Made by a program: the position numbers and the translations under genes | Assembly: GCA_004352715.1 (NCBI GenBank) | Contig: SCFE01000010.1 | Span: 1,868,568 to 1,932,567, forward strand | DNA length: 64,000 nt | Reading direction: 5' to 3' | From: Hofstenia miamia | Taxonomy: Eukaryota; Xenacoelomorpha; Acoela | Part shown: positions 10,040-23,700 of the stretch, piece by piece | Layout of the letters: each line of letters begins with the position of its first letter | Numbering within the stretch: position 1 is the first letter of the stretch | The notes under the pieces: generated by a model | Database searches by the model: none | The model's input: the letters and a program-made list of their open reading frames with translations, nothing else | Told to the model about the DNA's origin: nothing

Positions 10040-13000
10040 CCTCGCTGATTTGTTATTGTCCCAACAAAATTGTAGTAGATTATCTATCAGCTTAATAAAA
10101 TGCTGTTTTAACTTTCTTTTAAACAGGATATGATTCACCTCAAATCTTATAATGGATGGTAAGGAATTCCAAAGTTTCGGCCCAACAATACAAAAGGAAG
10201 CATCTCCTGCAGTTAAATTTGATCAGACGAACGCAAATCGCGATTTGGTGTGTATAATTGAAGTAATTCGGCTAGGTATTTAGATTATGCTATGGATGGT
10301 ACCTAAGATCCTATAATCAATTCTCGCCTTTAGTGGTCTAGCTTCTCCAGAAATGCCACTGCAGAAGAATTCTTGGGTTTTCGGAAAATTAACTTTGCTG
10401 CAGATTGATCATGGGATGTAAGCGTTTATGTAAATTAGTAGTACAACCGCGTAAGAGGACTTTTCCATAATTTAGACGTGGCAATACAATAGATTTTACT
10501 AGATTAGCTGTTGATGCAACAATTAAACAATGTAATAATACTCTAACTTTGTTCACGCATGTGTATTTATTTTTAAATTTGTGTCAAGGAAGAGACCAAA
10601 GTTCTTTACTGATTTAGATTCCTCTCTCAATACATCTTCAATGCGGACACGGATTGGCTCTAAAAAATTTTCAATACGTCTTCTAGTTCCAACAACCAGA
10701 AGTTTTTTTAAGCAACGGCTTGTAAAATATCAAAAAGCAGCCATTTTGCTAAAAACACTTACTCACCTCAGCTTATATATTAGTTTGTTAAGAAATTTAA
10801 AGCAAAATTGGAGTACTTTGTTATTCAATAAATGGTATTCAAGCAAGAAAAGATTATTGCACTGACTACATGCTTCGTCTTGAGCTTGTTAAGCCACGGT
10901 TAGACTAGTGATTTGTTCAAAAGTGATCTATCACATTTTGATTGAATTGCACGTCTAACCACCTTAGATAATTAGCGATGTGACGATCACAAGGAAATCG
11001 AACCCGCACGATTTCTTCGTGATCTTCACATCGCTAATTATCTCGGGTGGTTAGACGTCCGATTCACTCAAAATGCGATGGATCACTTTTGAGCAAATTA
11101 CTAGTCTAACCGTGGCCTTAGGGACAAGAGAATAAAGGTGATTGGTACAGAACAGCCAGCAACCCACCCCCATCAATTACCAATGCAAGGTGGATCTGCA
11201 GAGCTATTGAACAAAGTCATTGCACATGAATTTATTGTTTACTTCTGGGTCACAGCTAGGTTTAATGACTATGAAACTATTAAATGGGATTTGTTCCATC
11301 AAAACTTCAGCACATCTGTAATTACATCTATTAGAAAACATGGACTAAGTGGGTTAAATAAAATGCCTTATTGCAATGACAGAGAGTAGAACGTGTCATT
11401 TCAACTGTGAACTTGAAAATTTCCGGTTTCTCCAACCTAGATTTGCTTAAAGAACATTGATCATCTCTGAAAATTTTAGATAAAAGAGAAATAAATAGTT
11501 TACCCTCATATTTATTTTAAAATGGCAGAATAACGTCTGAACATTCAAAGCAAAACCCCATAGATATTATGTTTTACATTAATATACATATTAAATACCT
11601 TGATATTTTAAAAATTAATATTCTGTAGGTTATTTTGAATTTCAACTGAAGCCATGTTTATTATCGTTTTTGCATAAAAATGAAAGAATACAATTTTCTG
11701 TAGGTTTTTAAGCTTCTGTTTAAAATATAGTATATTATCGTTATTGGAATCAAATAATAAATCACATCAAAGTAAATTTTTTTTTCAAAAAAGAACCGCC
11801 ATATATATATATATATAATTTAGTTCTGTTGGTCTTTTATTAGTAAGACTTTCAGCTAAATTTGTCAAATATGTTAGTTTTGATTGAAATACTAATTAAC
11901 TTAATTAATCTTTAATTTAGTAAAAGCTAGCTATTAAAAATATATTAATCGTTACAAGAACTTATATATATATATATATATATATATTTATAATATATAT
12001 ATATATATGAAGACCACAGGGGACAAACCAGTAATGTCACACATATTCTAAATGGAGAAATTCAATTTTTAAGATTTGCGNNNNNNNNNNNNNNNNNNNN
12101 NNNNNNNNNNNNNNNNNNNNNNNNNNNNNNNNNNNNNNNNNNNNNNNNNNNNNNNNNNNNNNNNNNNNNNNNNNNNNNNNNNNNNNNNNNNNNNNNNNNN
12201 NNNNNNNNNNNNNNNNNNNNNNNNNNNNNNNNNNNNNNNNNNNNNNNNNNNNNNNNNNNNNNNNNNNNNNNNNNNNNNNNNNNNNNNNNNNNNNNNNNNN
12301 NNNNNNNNNNNNNNNNNNNNNNNNNNNNNNNNNNNNNNNNNNNNNNNNNNNNNNNNNNNNNNNNNNNNNNNNNNNNNNNNNNNNNNNNNNNNNNNNNNNN
12401 NNNNNNNNNNNNNNNNNNNNNNNNNNNNNNNNNNNNNNNNNNNNNNNNNNNNNNNNNNNNNNNNNNNNNNNNNNNNNNNNNNNNNNNNNNNNNNNNNNNN
12501 NNNNNNNNNNNNNNNNNNNNNNNNNNNNNNNNNNNNNNNNNNNNNNNNNNNNNNNNNNNNNNNNNNNNNNNNNNNNNNNNNNNNNNNNNNNNNNNNNNNN
12601 NNNNNNNNNNNNNNNNNNNNNNNNNNNNNNNNNNNNNNNNNNNNNNNNNNNNNNNNNNNNNNNNNNNNNNNNNNNNNNNNNNNNNNNNNNNNNNNNNNNN
12701 NNNNNNNNNNNNNNNNNNNNNNNNNNNNNNNNNNNNNNNNNNNNNNNNNNNNNNNNNNNNNNNNNNNNNNNNNNNNNNNNNNNNNNNNNNNNNNNNNNNN
12801 NNNNNNNNNNNNNNNNNNNNNNNNNNNNNNNNNNNNNNNNNNNNNNNNNNNNNNNNNNNNNNNNNNNNNNNNNNNNNNNNNNNNNNNNNNNNNNNNNNNN
12901 NNNNNNNNNNNNNNNNNNNNNNNNNNNNNNNNNNNNNNNNNNNNNNNNNNNNNNNNNNNNNNNNNNNNNNNNNNNNNNNNNNNNNNNNNNNNNNNNNNNN

Positions 13001-14741
13001 NNNNNNNNNNNNNNNNNNNNNNNNNNNNNNNNNNNNNNNNNNNNNNNNNNNNNNNNNNNNNNNNNNNNNNNNNNNNNNNNGTGTGAGAGAAAGATAGCAA
13101 TGGTGCGAAATAGGTTAATGTTATGCCTTCAATATATAAAAAAGTGAATTTGGTAGTTGAAGCATAATGTATATTTTGGTCATCAAACTGTGCTGTACAC
13201 ATGCAATAGCCAATACTGTATTAATTTACTAGGCAGGACAATAATGATTTTCGAATTGGGACTTTATTATGTTTCACCAAGATTTTCATCCATTAATGCT
13301 TGTGAGAACGTTCTTAGTGAACCTAAATAATTGCAAATTATTGGTAATTTTTCTTCTTCTAAAGTATTCAATAGATTAATCGATTTCCAATTATTGTAAT
13401 AATTGCAATATCAATTAATTATTGCTTACCCCTTGCAGATAGATTTGAAGCATTGCTTAATATATATGTACTATGTTATCATATCAGCATACATTTCATG
13501 AGGAATGGAAGTATTTGTGCTCTGTTGAGGGGGGGACGTTCCCCCAGTCCCCCCCCTCTGGGTGCGCCTCTGGTCACAGCTAGCCTCAATTACCATCAAT
13601 TGTAACAAAAAATTTTCGCCATGTACTAATACATCTTACCGATCTTTCAGCAGTGGTAGTTATAGAATTTATGCAGCATGGGTTAGTTCAGTGCATGGTA
13701 TTATTCCATTGAATAATAATAAGGCTGATTATTATAAATATTTTGTTTATTTTTCTAACAAAAAATGCCACATATAATGTAATATAGTGTATATAACACA
13801 GATTAACAAGATTCAGTGTCACTTTAAACCTAAAATTCTTCCTTCCCATCATCCTCTTCCTCCACAAAAACATCACATGTCTTTAAGTTGTCAAAAAATG
13901 TCTGGTTCTCTACTTTGCAAAATCGCTTGAGCACTTGCAGGTCGTCGTATTTCGCCTTACTAATTGGGATTGCTGTTGTATTAGTTCGCTGAAGAGAGAT
14001 CCGTGGAGTTCTGCATGGCTTTGTGATGATTGCGATGTTATAAACGCCATTCCATGAATCTTTGTACAGGACAGATCGCTTGTCATCAGTTTCGGATATA
14101 CAAAGCATTCTCATTGGTCTAGTTTTAAATGGACACATAGCTTTATAACGTGGGCTGAGATATTTTGTATAGTTCAGAAAATCTGAATTAGTCAGTGGTA
14201 TAACAGTGAACAGAGTGGGCTTGCTTCTCGCATCTCGAAATACTTTGACCCAATCTGATGGTAGGTCTACATCAGCCTTACAATTTACTGCATTCATATC
14301 TCTATCGCATTCCATATAGGAATGGCCACGGATTGGATAGTTCACTTTTATACTGTTAAATCTTGGACATCACTTATTTTTCCACAGTATATAAATATTT
14401 CAAAGGCTAAATTTCACTAGATATCACTGGTTTTTCCATTTTATTTAGCTTTTACATAAATCTACAGTTCAAATACTATATGTATGCAAGCATAACTCCA
14501 AAATACCAAAAATGTGACATTACTGGTTTTTCCCCTGTGGTCTTCATATATAAAAAATAATTAAGGGAAATTTCATACTATACAAACTCCTATTATAATA
14601 AATAAACCCACTCTAATAGTTTAAAAAATAGGAAACCAAGGTAAACAATCCAATGCCACCATTGATAATGTCAAGCTGTCTCACTCTACACCAATAATCA
14701 TTAGTGAATCAAGGGCACAANNNNNNNNNNNNNNNNNNNNN

Positions 14742-14774
<33 letters not shown>

Positions 14775-17700
14775 CTAGTTGTGTAAAAATAAATTAGAGA
14801 AAATTTTTATGGAGATAAATTCACAGACCTCAGAGAAGGAGTCCTACTCTATTTAATTTCAATTTCTCCCGCCACCAAAATAGTAAAAATAAACATAATT
14901 TAATGAAAGAAGTAATAGCATATATTTAGTTTTGAGGATTTATCTATCGCATCCGATTGACTTTTACAGACGTAGCAGAATACGAAACGCATGGAATAGT
15001 AGCCATTTTGCAGCAAATGTTTACTTTCGAACAGTTTTTATTCTCGGGAGTGATTTAGTTTCAACAAATCAAATCAAAATGGAAAATGATGCATATGGTG
15101 ACATTATTCTTGTCGATTTACAAGAAAACTACTACAATTTGACACGGAAGGTTATGAAAGCTGTAATGTGGACAAAATTTTTCTGTAAAAAGGTATTTTC
15201 TCATTTCTTTGATTTCAAGTTTACAGTCTTTCTTTTTTGGCATTCAATAAAAATGGAGTACAGGCCATATCGGAAAAAAAGAATTTTTCCCGACATATGG
15301 GCTATAAATCGTGTTTACGTAATTCTAAAGGACATCTTAGATACACATTTTATTGAATGACAAAAATGGACATGGATTGAAATATCAGCATCTGCAAACA
15401 ATTTGCATCGACGTGCATTCACATTTGCGCTCAAAATATTGCATATACTATCTTTCTGAATTTGGATTTTTAGATGATCAACTGTTTTCCTTTCGTGGGA
15501 GATGCCTATTTCGAGTACATTTGCCAAATAATTAAGAGTTTGAACATCTACACTGGAATGATTCGAAGGCAAACTAAAATTGCTTACGATTATTGTGTGA
15601 TATAGCAGCTACTGGAGAATCTTGCAAGTATAATAATGCACTAATTGACGATCTTTTTTCAAATTTGAAGGTAGTTAGAAGCTTGTTTGGAAGACAATAC
15701 ACTTTCATTTACACAGTAAACAAGAACAAATCATCCCTTCTAGTTCAATTTCAAAGTAAATATTACTACTTTGCTCAGAATAGACGTTCATATCATTATT
15801 TAACATTTTGGCACCATGAAAGCATAAAATTGTTTCCTATGGAAGAAATGGACTGATGCATCTCACATCTTCCGTGCACTATGAAGGTGTTCTCACTATT
15901 CGTGAAGATAGCAAACCAGATAAAATTATTGATTACAGAACCAAACTAAAGGCGCTGTTGATAACATTGATATAGAAGGGATGGCTTGTGACATTTTTCA
16001 ATTATATTGATACATTGCAGCATGTACCTACTAGTACTTTCTGTGACAGTAAACCCTCAATTCCATTATGGCAAATTCCATTGCAGAAGCTTCGATGTGG
16101 AAAAAATAGTTAAGGAGATTATGGGATTTTGCATTGCAATGCACCCGTCATTTTTTGATTGAATATCCATGAGCCAGTGTCCTATAAATATGAGGATCTT
16201 CAGAAGATGTGGTCATTAGAGAGATAAATATTATTTGTCTTGGTTTCCAATGAGACCTCTCCTGTTGGAATTAGCATTTGATAAGAAACTCATGTAATGT
16301 AATGATAATGCAACTCTCTTGAGAATTTCATAAAAATATGAAATTAAATTTTTAAAATCTTATTCAAGAACACTTCTAAAATTGTTTATAAAGTATAAAA
16401 TAACTCGGAAATATAAAGCCTGTATGCGATATCTGCATGATTCTTGCGCATAAACAACATTCCATGCAATAGCCGATTTTCAATAGAAAAGCTTAATCAG
16501 TGGTGTATACCCATTTTGTCAACAACGGGACCTTAATAAACCAAAAATTTTGGCATTTCATACCCGCCATAAAATGCTTACTCACAACGTTTTATTTGAT
16601 TTTGCACCGAAGAAATACTAAAATAAAAAAACTAAATTAGTAATTCAATTGTAGTTAATTGATATCTCTGGCAGCTTTGGATTGACAAGTCTGCTTCGAC
16701 TATCATTAGCTGAATGGTGTGAAGCAACCGAATCCTCTACAAACTCAACTGACTGAATTCTCCTAACTAAATCAATACAGTAGGCTCTTTATAATACAGT
16801 ACGCTTAATAAACCCCATTGATGAAAAATCAATCCATAATACATCCAAATTAGTCTGGAATTAATTGCTACAATGAAAAAAATCCAACACCCTGTTTAAT
16901 AAATCCAACTTTTCTAAGAAGAGAATGACTGACTTATATATTTAATCACCAAACTTATTTTAATTGGGATATCATAGATGGATACTGAGATTGAAATTTT
17001 TGCTCAAGAGGTCACAAAGCGCATAAATCCATTGGAGGCCATATAAAGTCTTATGCATAATAGTTCGGACTAATTAAGTAATTGCAATTTTAAGCGACCA
17101 TATAGCCCATATTTGTTTAAAATTCGGTGAATTGTGGATTCATGCACAAAATATCCATCTATCCAATCTACTTTCAACTGCTTCGACGTCAAACGTGGAC
17201 AAACTCTGGAAGACGGGGTAAATTTGCTTGGGAATGACCTGTTGTTTAGAACGGCGCCCCAGCTTAGCTAGTGGCCCAATTTGACCGATTCTTTTATAAT
17301 GTGAAATAATTGAAGATACAGTTTGCTTTGATAATTGAAGAAATTAAAAATTTTTTTCTGCGGAATTTTTTCCAGAAATTTTGAAACTCTAATTTTTCGT
17401 AGTTCAAATCTTACTAAGCATTTTGTTTTGAATAATGATATAAGTACTTAGCAATTGTCAGAAATGTTAAGCTTTGACCAAAATGCTAACAGGTACATTT
17501 TGAAATAAGCATTCACATTTTCAAAGTACCAGTAACAACGAAGAGAACAACTTTAATGTAAGAAACATTAGTCCAAACTAATGCTACATTATTTTGTTTG
17601 ATAGGAATATGGGCTCAATAGTCTTGGATACAGAAAAATGAAAGCCTTTGTTGCTTTCAAAGAGAACGCATCAGCTATGAATTACGGGAAAAGTGCCCTA

Positions 17701-20700
17701 CAAAGCAAGTAATTCTTGATAAATTCATCATCTGCCAAAAACAAATCATTTGTTCACACTTCTATAAATTTCTTAACAATAACTACACCTTTTAGAGTTT
17801 GTCATTTTTCTCATAGTAATTAAATCCTTTGGATAGCATTAGAAATGCGACGATAGGTCAAAATGACCTACAAGCCTTTTTTGTTCATTCAACAAACCAA
17901 CTAGCAAGTACATATACTGCCAATTATGTTGATAATCTCATTCAATATGCTATTAGTAGAAATTTGGTTTCTATTCCATAATTTTCGCATTTGAAACAGA
18001 TGTAAATTTATTTTCAAGTATTCGCTGTTCTAGTGTAAAAAATCCCTACCAACTTTTCTAAATTGGATATCAAGATTCTTAGATATCTTTTGTACTTCTC
18101 TTCTAATTTTGTCATTGGTGGTAGACCGTGTAAATCACACAATGACTTCAGGTGAAACGTTGCATTGATTAATTTTATAATGTCGTGAATTGGAAAAGTC
18201 TGAATTAAATAAGATGACTCCCCATAGGGCCCCACTCTTAGCATCAAAAATTTAACAGTAGGGGCCGGGCATCAATGGGCCCCGCCCCATTACACCCCTG
18301 GAATTAACTTATTTGTTGCTCCCTATAACTTTTCTAAGTTATAGCATTTTTGAAATCAGGATATGTCGTGGTTTTCAAAATTTTGAATTTCATAGATTAG
18401 AAAATTCGAAGCAATTTCATCCACCTGCTCTCACACTATTGGAATTTTGTCAAAAATAATTTTCAAAATTCTGACTATGCCTTGTTGAATTTTACCTACT
18501 GTTTTTCTTCCCCATTTAGAGACTGAATATTTGTTGTTAACAAAACGCCTCCCATGAATATATTAACCAGATTTTTTCAATTGACAAAGCATCATAAATA
18601 TTTCATTTGCTATTAGTAAAATATTCACCTTCGAACGGATTTAGGTTTTTTGATGATATACACTAGCTAGATGAACTGGGTAAATGCTAAGGGAAATTTT
18701 TAGGCTACTGTTACAACCACAGCATTTTTTACAGCGCCCAAATCGGTCTGCAAACCTATATTATCTTGGCTTGGCTGAACTTTATTAGTGGCTAGAGTTA
18801 GTAGAACACTCTACCTAGTATTTCAGATTAGCAGGGTAATACACAACAAACACGCATCATATATAAGCATTGATCAATCACCAAATAATTTAAATTAAGA
18901 GAAGGAATACTAAATTTATGTAATTTACAATAATATACACTACTGCAACCGGAAGAATAGTCTGTACATCTTAAAAATAAATATCGCATTTTAGGCCCAA
19001 TATCTTTTAAAGATTGATTCAGATGTCTATTCTAATGAAGCTAAGGTCGCTAGCATTGTAAGTAATCTTCCAAAAGAAAATCTTTATGCAGGATGGTGTG
19101 TGCCTGTGAAGCCTACTCGTTATAAATTTAGCAAATACTTCGTTTCCTATGAAGAATACAAATCGGAAAACTATCCAATGTTTTGTAATGGGCCCGCCTA
19201 TATTTTGTCAAAGGATGTGGTTTCAAAAATATTTTCTGCAATGCAACATGTTCCATATTTCAAGTTGGAAGATGTATATATGGGAATGTGCTTTGAGCAA
19301 GCTATAACGTCTTGTAAGTATAATCGTTCTATGAATAATGGTTTATGGCAATCAATATATACATATCTACTATGTTAAATAGTTCATGTTTAATAAATTT
19401 TGTCACGGATTAAGAGCATAAAATGTTTAATATATATATATATGAAATAACTTTGCTCCTATTCTGTATTGATTGTTTAGGAAAGGATCACTATACGTCA
19501 ACTTACACTGCTTAATCTAGTTCAATAACTTGATCAAATTCCCATTTCTAATAATATGTTCTTTAACCAATATAAATGCAAAATTTGATTTGATGCAAAA
19601 TTGGTTCCTATAAATTTACATGAATGAACATCATCAGCGTAGTTTTGGAAGTAGTGCTGAGCGCTAGTTGACAGATCGAATGTCTAATACATATAAGGCG
19701 AATAACCAAGGACCAAAAATTCCCAAATAGCAAGCATTGTGGGATAACCAATCGTCCATTAATGGGATCAATGGCCATTAATGGTCTTTCATTTGCCAAC
19801 CATAACCAACAAAACAAAAGTATTAATAATCTTAAAATTCCACAATTTTACAAAGAAATTATTATATTATTGTATATAATATGTGCATTGCATTAAAGTT
19901 TCATTTCAATTTTCAATAAGTATTATGTATCAGTTTCTTTCAGACCATTAATGGCCCGACAATGGCCCAATAATCGCATTACTGGATCGATCTGCCGTCT
20001 AGCGAACAAATACTAATTATAATGATTTACAATTTGTCTGATCAAATTTAATTTCATAGAAAATGAAATTATTTAGCCTTCAATAGTTGATAACACAATC
20101 TAGTATGCCAACTCTTGTTTTTTTGAGCACTGCATAATAAATTCAATCATTTGCAGCAACTTGTTCAATCATTAGGATAATATGCTATACACACTACCAA
20201 GTGTGCTCTTAACTCCAGCAATTTATACCGGGTTACGAATTATAACTCATAATAAATATTAGACATCATCAGTAGACTGATATTGGGAAAAGGTGGCATT
20301 TGCGACAACTGATGCCACCAGTGGGTCATTGGTGGCATCAGTGGCAAACTTAGTAATCAATAATCAAATAACGTATGCTTGTAAATAAAACTCACTTAAT
20401 TATTTTGATTCCTAGATCCTTTTAATATAGTAAAAGGAATTGCGAAAAGCTTTCTTGAAATTTTTAGTTTGTAATAAATTATAATATACCTGTTAACTGA
20501 GTTTTTCAAAATAATTTATTCATGCATATTTGGACGCCTTGAAATTAACTATAATGTAAAAAAAGTTATAATTGAGCAGAAGGGATTTTTCAAGATTTAA
20601 AAAATTGTGCTTCATTTGAAAATTTAAAATTTTTGTTAATGTTGGCAGATTTATATGTTTATTGTTATCGTTTATAACCAAGATATTCTTTTAAATTTCT

Positions 20701-23700
20701 ATTAATTGTTTGTAAACAGATGTTTGACAGAATATCAAAGATATCCTTATGCCTTTGTTGGGCTTGTGTGTGTTCAAACACAAATGTTTAACTTCTTAGA
20801 TATATAAAGTTGTTGTTTTATATATAGAAGTAATGCTTAGCCACAAAACCTACAGTTTGTCACCAATAGGCCATTACTGGCTCACCAATGGCCCATTAAT
20901 GGACCATTATTCGCCCATCAATTTCGGGGATACATCATTGGCCCATTAACCCCCAGCGGTCATCTGCCATTAAAGGTCATCAATGGCAACTTCAATGGCT
21001 CTTTGTCGGCCCATTAATGGTTTGCTATTTGGGTTGTTTGCTGATGTACATCTTTTTGCTTAGGTATATGAAAAGTATAGAAAAATAAGAGACCACAATA
21101 GTCAAACGTGTTCTTTTGCCATGAATTTGAAAAATTACTGTGCTGGTGACATCTATTACCTCAATGCCTTTTCTGCTTAGATACAGTGTATTAAGTTTAT
21201 CAATAGAACCATATTTCACAAGAAAATTAATCCAATTTGACAAGGTAAAAATTTCCTTAGATATAAATACCGGGGTTTCAAGAAATGTAGAGGTAAGTTT
21301 TAATAACATAGAGGTATTCTTTAATAATGACATGACATTAACCATACATAAATATAATGTGCCTTGCATATTTATGTGTAATTTCACACTCCCGTATTTG
21401 GACATACATATTTATGCAGGCTTGTCATTGAGTCTTGTCACACAACAGACACAACATAACACAACAGAGTCTTAAATGTATTTGTAAGATGTCAACTAAA
21501 ATCATACAACATGCTTGCAATGTTAGTTACACTAAATTTCTTTTAATAAAAAATAGAGTGCTTTGAATATTACATGTATTACAGTAAGCAAAATGTATTC
21601 GACGAAATCACAATAAAATACTCATAACCACTTCAACGCAAATTTCAGTTAATTTTTCTATTAAAAAACATTTTCGAGCAGAATTTCGTAAAATTTATAA
21701 TGTACGTGTAAATATAAGGAATCTAATGAATTTGAATTCGTTCTATTTTTTAGCGATCAACCTGATTTAGCTCAAATTGAAACCATTTGCTATTATAGTT
21801 ATTTAAAAAACTTTTTTCTGCGAGGAGCATTTCATCAAGAACCATTAAATATATAATAGTTAATACTTTTAGAGAAAATTATCATTCCCTTCCTCCCCAA
21901 AAATTTTCACAACTAAAAATTTGTTAATGTTGGCAAAACTGAAGGCCAAAATGCTTGCTAATACTTTGCTTTTATGGCGTCACTTACTTATTTTTTTTTA
22001 AAATTTAGGAGATTGGGACGTGGAAAGATGCGAATGTCATTTTGTAATAGTATTACATATATTATTTCAGATGCAGAATTATGTTTAAACGAAGTCAATA
22101 ATTCTAATCATTGAAACGTTGATAGTTTATAGTTACAACTTTTGAATTAGATTTTGGGAGTATAAGCAAATTTGTATTTCCACAAAAAATTGCATAAATT
22201 AATGGAATGGAACACATGTATTACTTTTCAATAGTTTCACATAGTGCATATAGCTCTACTAAACTTTATTTAAATATTATATTACTGATTTTACATAATA
22301 TTCCTGAAAAAACTATTTTTAGCTAATAATTTGATATTTAGCCATAAAAATATATAGGTAAGGTGCTACGCCTTTTCCCTTGATATCTGTACCTACATCT
22401 GTACGTGAATTTCTATTTGCTGCTTAGTGAATGTATATTAGGGTTCTGCAGCACCATTCAGTCTCATGGGATGGCAAGTTGGTACTAACTCTTTCTGTAG
22501 CACTGGGACAAACAAGGGCTTGGGATCATCAAAATAGAAACTGATGCACCAAATTTATGTTTGTAACTCAAATTTTCATAGAACTGGTATGGGAAGGCAT
22601 TGGGACAAAAATCAAATGGGACTAGTTGTGACTGGGACCAATAAAATTCTGATGCCGCGGAATCTTAATGAACAAGTGTATTCAGTGAAAATGTTTAACA
22701 CTGTGTAATGGTTATAGTAATTGCTTGCATCGCGGAAAATTGGGATGGTTGAGTTTCCTGTAATTTTGAACCCGTGTAGTAAATGGTTGCTTTAATCAGG
22801 CGATACTTGAACGAAGTTTTTTAGCTATCTGCGCAAGTCATGTCAATGCTATGTTGTACAAAAAAATATGGAAAAATTTCGCCTATGTCCAGAATGGTTA
22901 AAATTATCACCCGCAAAGAGCAGTTTTTAGAAATTTTGAAATTAATATTTTACGCGAAATGCATCATTCTCATCTCATTAGGCAAGGTTATATCACTTTG
23001 TACAACTTCTAATGCTTAGGGCATAAATTCCTGTTTTTCACGGAATACTTAGAGTTGAGGACGTATTAGGTAGGGCTGAATGAGATTTTCAAATGCTGAA
23101 TTTTTGTTTGAGATTGATAAAAATATTACACTTTGACTAAAAATAACTGCAAAATTGGTAAACTATATATATAATTTTTTTTCTCTAGCTTTTCCAAAAG
23201 AGTGCGCCCTTTTTGTAAAAAGACAAAGTGCAATTCTAACTGCCATCTGCATATACATATACATACACATCAACATATCTATTCCAAGTGTATGTGACTA
23301 TGCCTAGTTTATACCTAGCTTATACATCTATAAATTTAACTTAATGCAAGTGTGCTAATCGGAGTGAGAAATAAAGTTGTTGCAATATTTTAAAATTTGT
23401 CAAAAAATATATTTTGAAAACTATATATGAGTTGTCAATATCAATAACCCACGGGATTACAATTTACATCACATAAATAACTAAATAACTAGCTTATTAA
23501 TTTTAATGAATTTGAAAATATAAAACATAATGTAATGACTAAATTTTTAGCATCAAATGCAAAATTGGAAATTTTATGATCCTGAATTTTTATCTTCCAT
23601 ACAAAATGTTGTGCTATGTACACAACAGTACTTAAAATTCTACAGAACACAACCCAACATGTTGTGTTGCGTACAAAATATACAACGGCAAGCATGTATA

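Larger units (their letters stand above)
12009..14545. mobile_element. Terminal-inverted-repeat element containing a putative transposase exon
   Basis: The left end (12009-12040) starts GAAGACCACAGGGGACAAAC; the right end (14514-14545) is its reverse complement with one mismatch in 32. Both ends abut TATA-rich sequence, so any short AT target duplication is masked. The element is at least 1.5 kb plus a 1000-N gap. Inside is a minus-strand exon of a putative transposase family (13830-14345) and three copies of a CACTGGTTTTTCC-like motif near the right end. Confidence 0.82.

Noticed and set aside
9760-10138. Tyr-Ile repeat proteins
   Set aside because: Translation of TA microsatellites; the same applies to the frames at 51447, 59051, 59194 and 61507.
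21036-21065. FADVHLFA on the plus strand as an RT YADD motif
   Set aside because: The surrounding frame shows no other RT block and the catalytic pair is incomplete; treated as coincidence.
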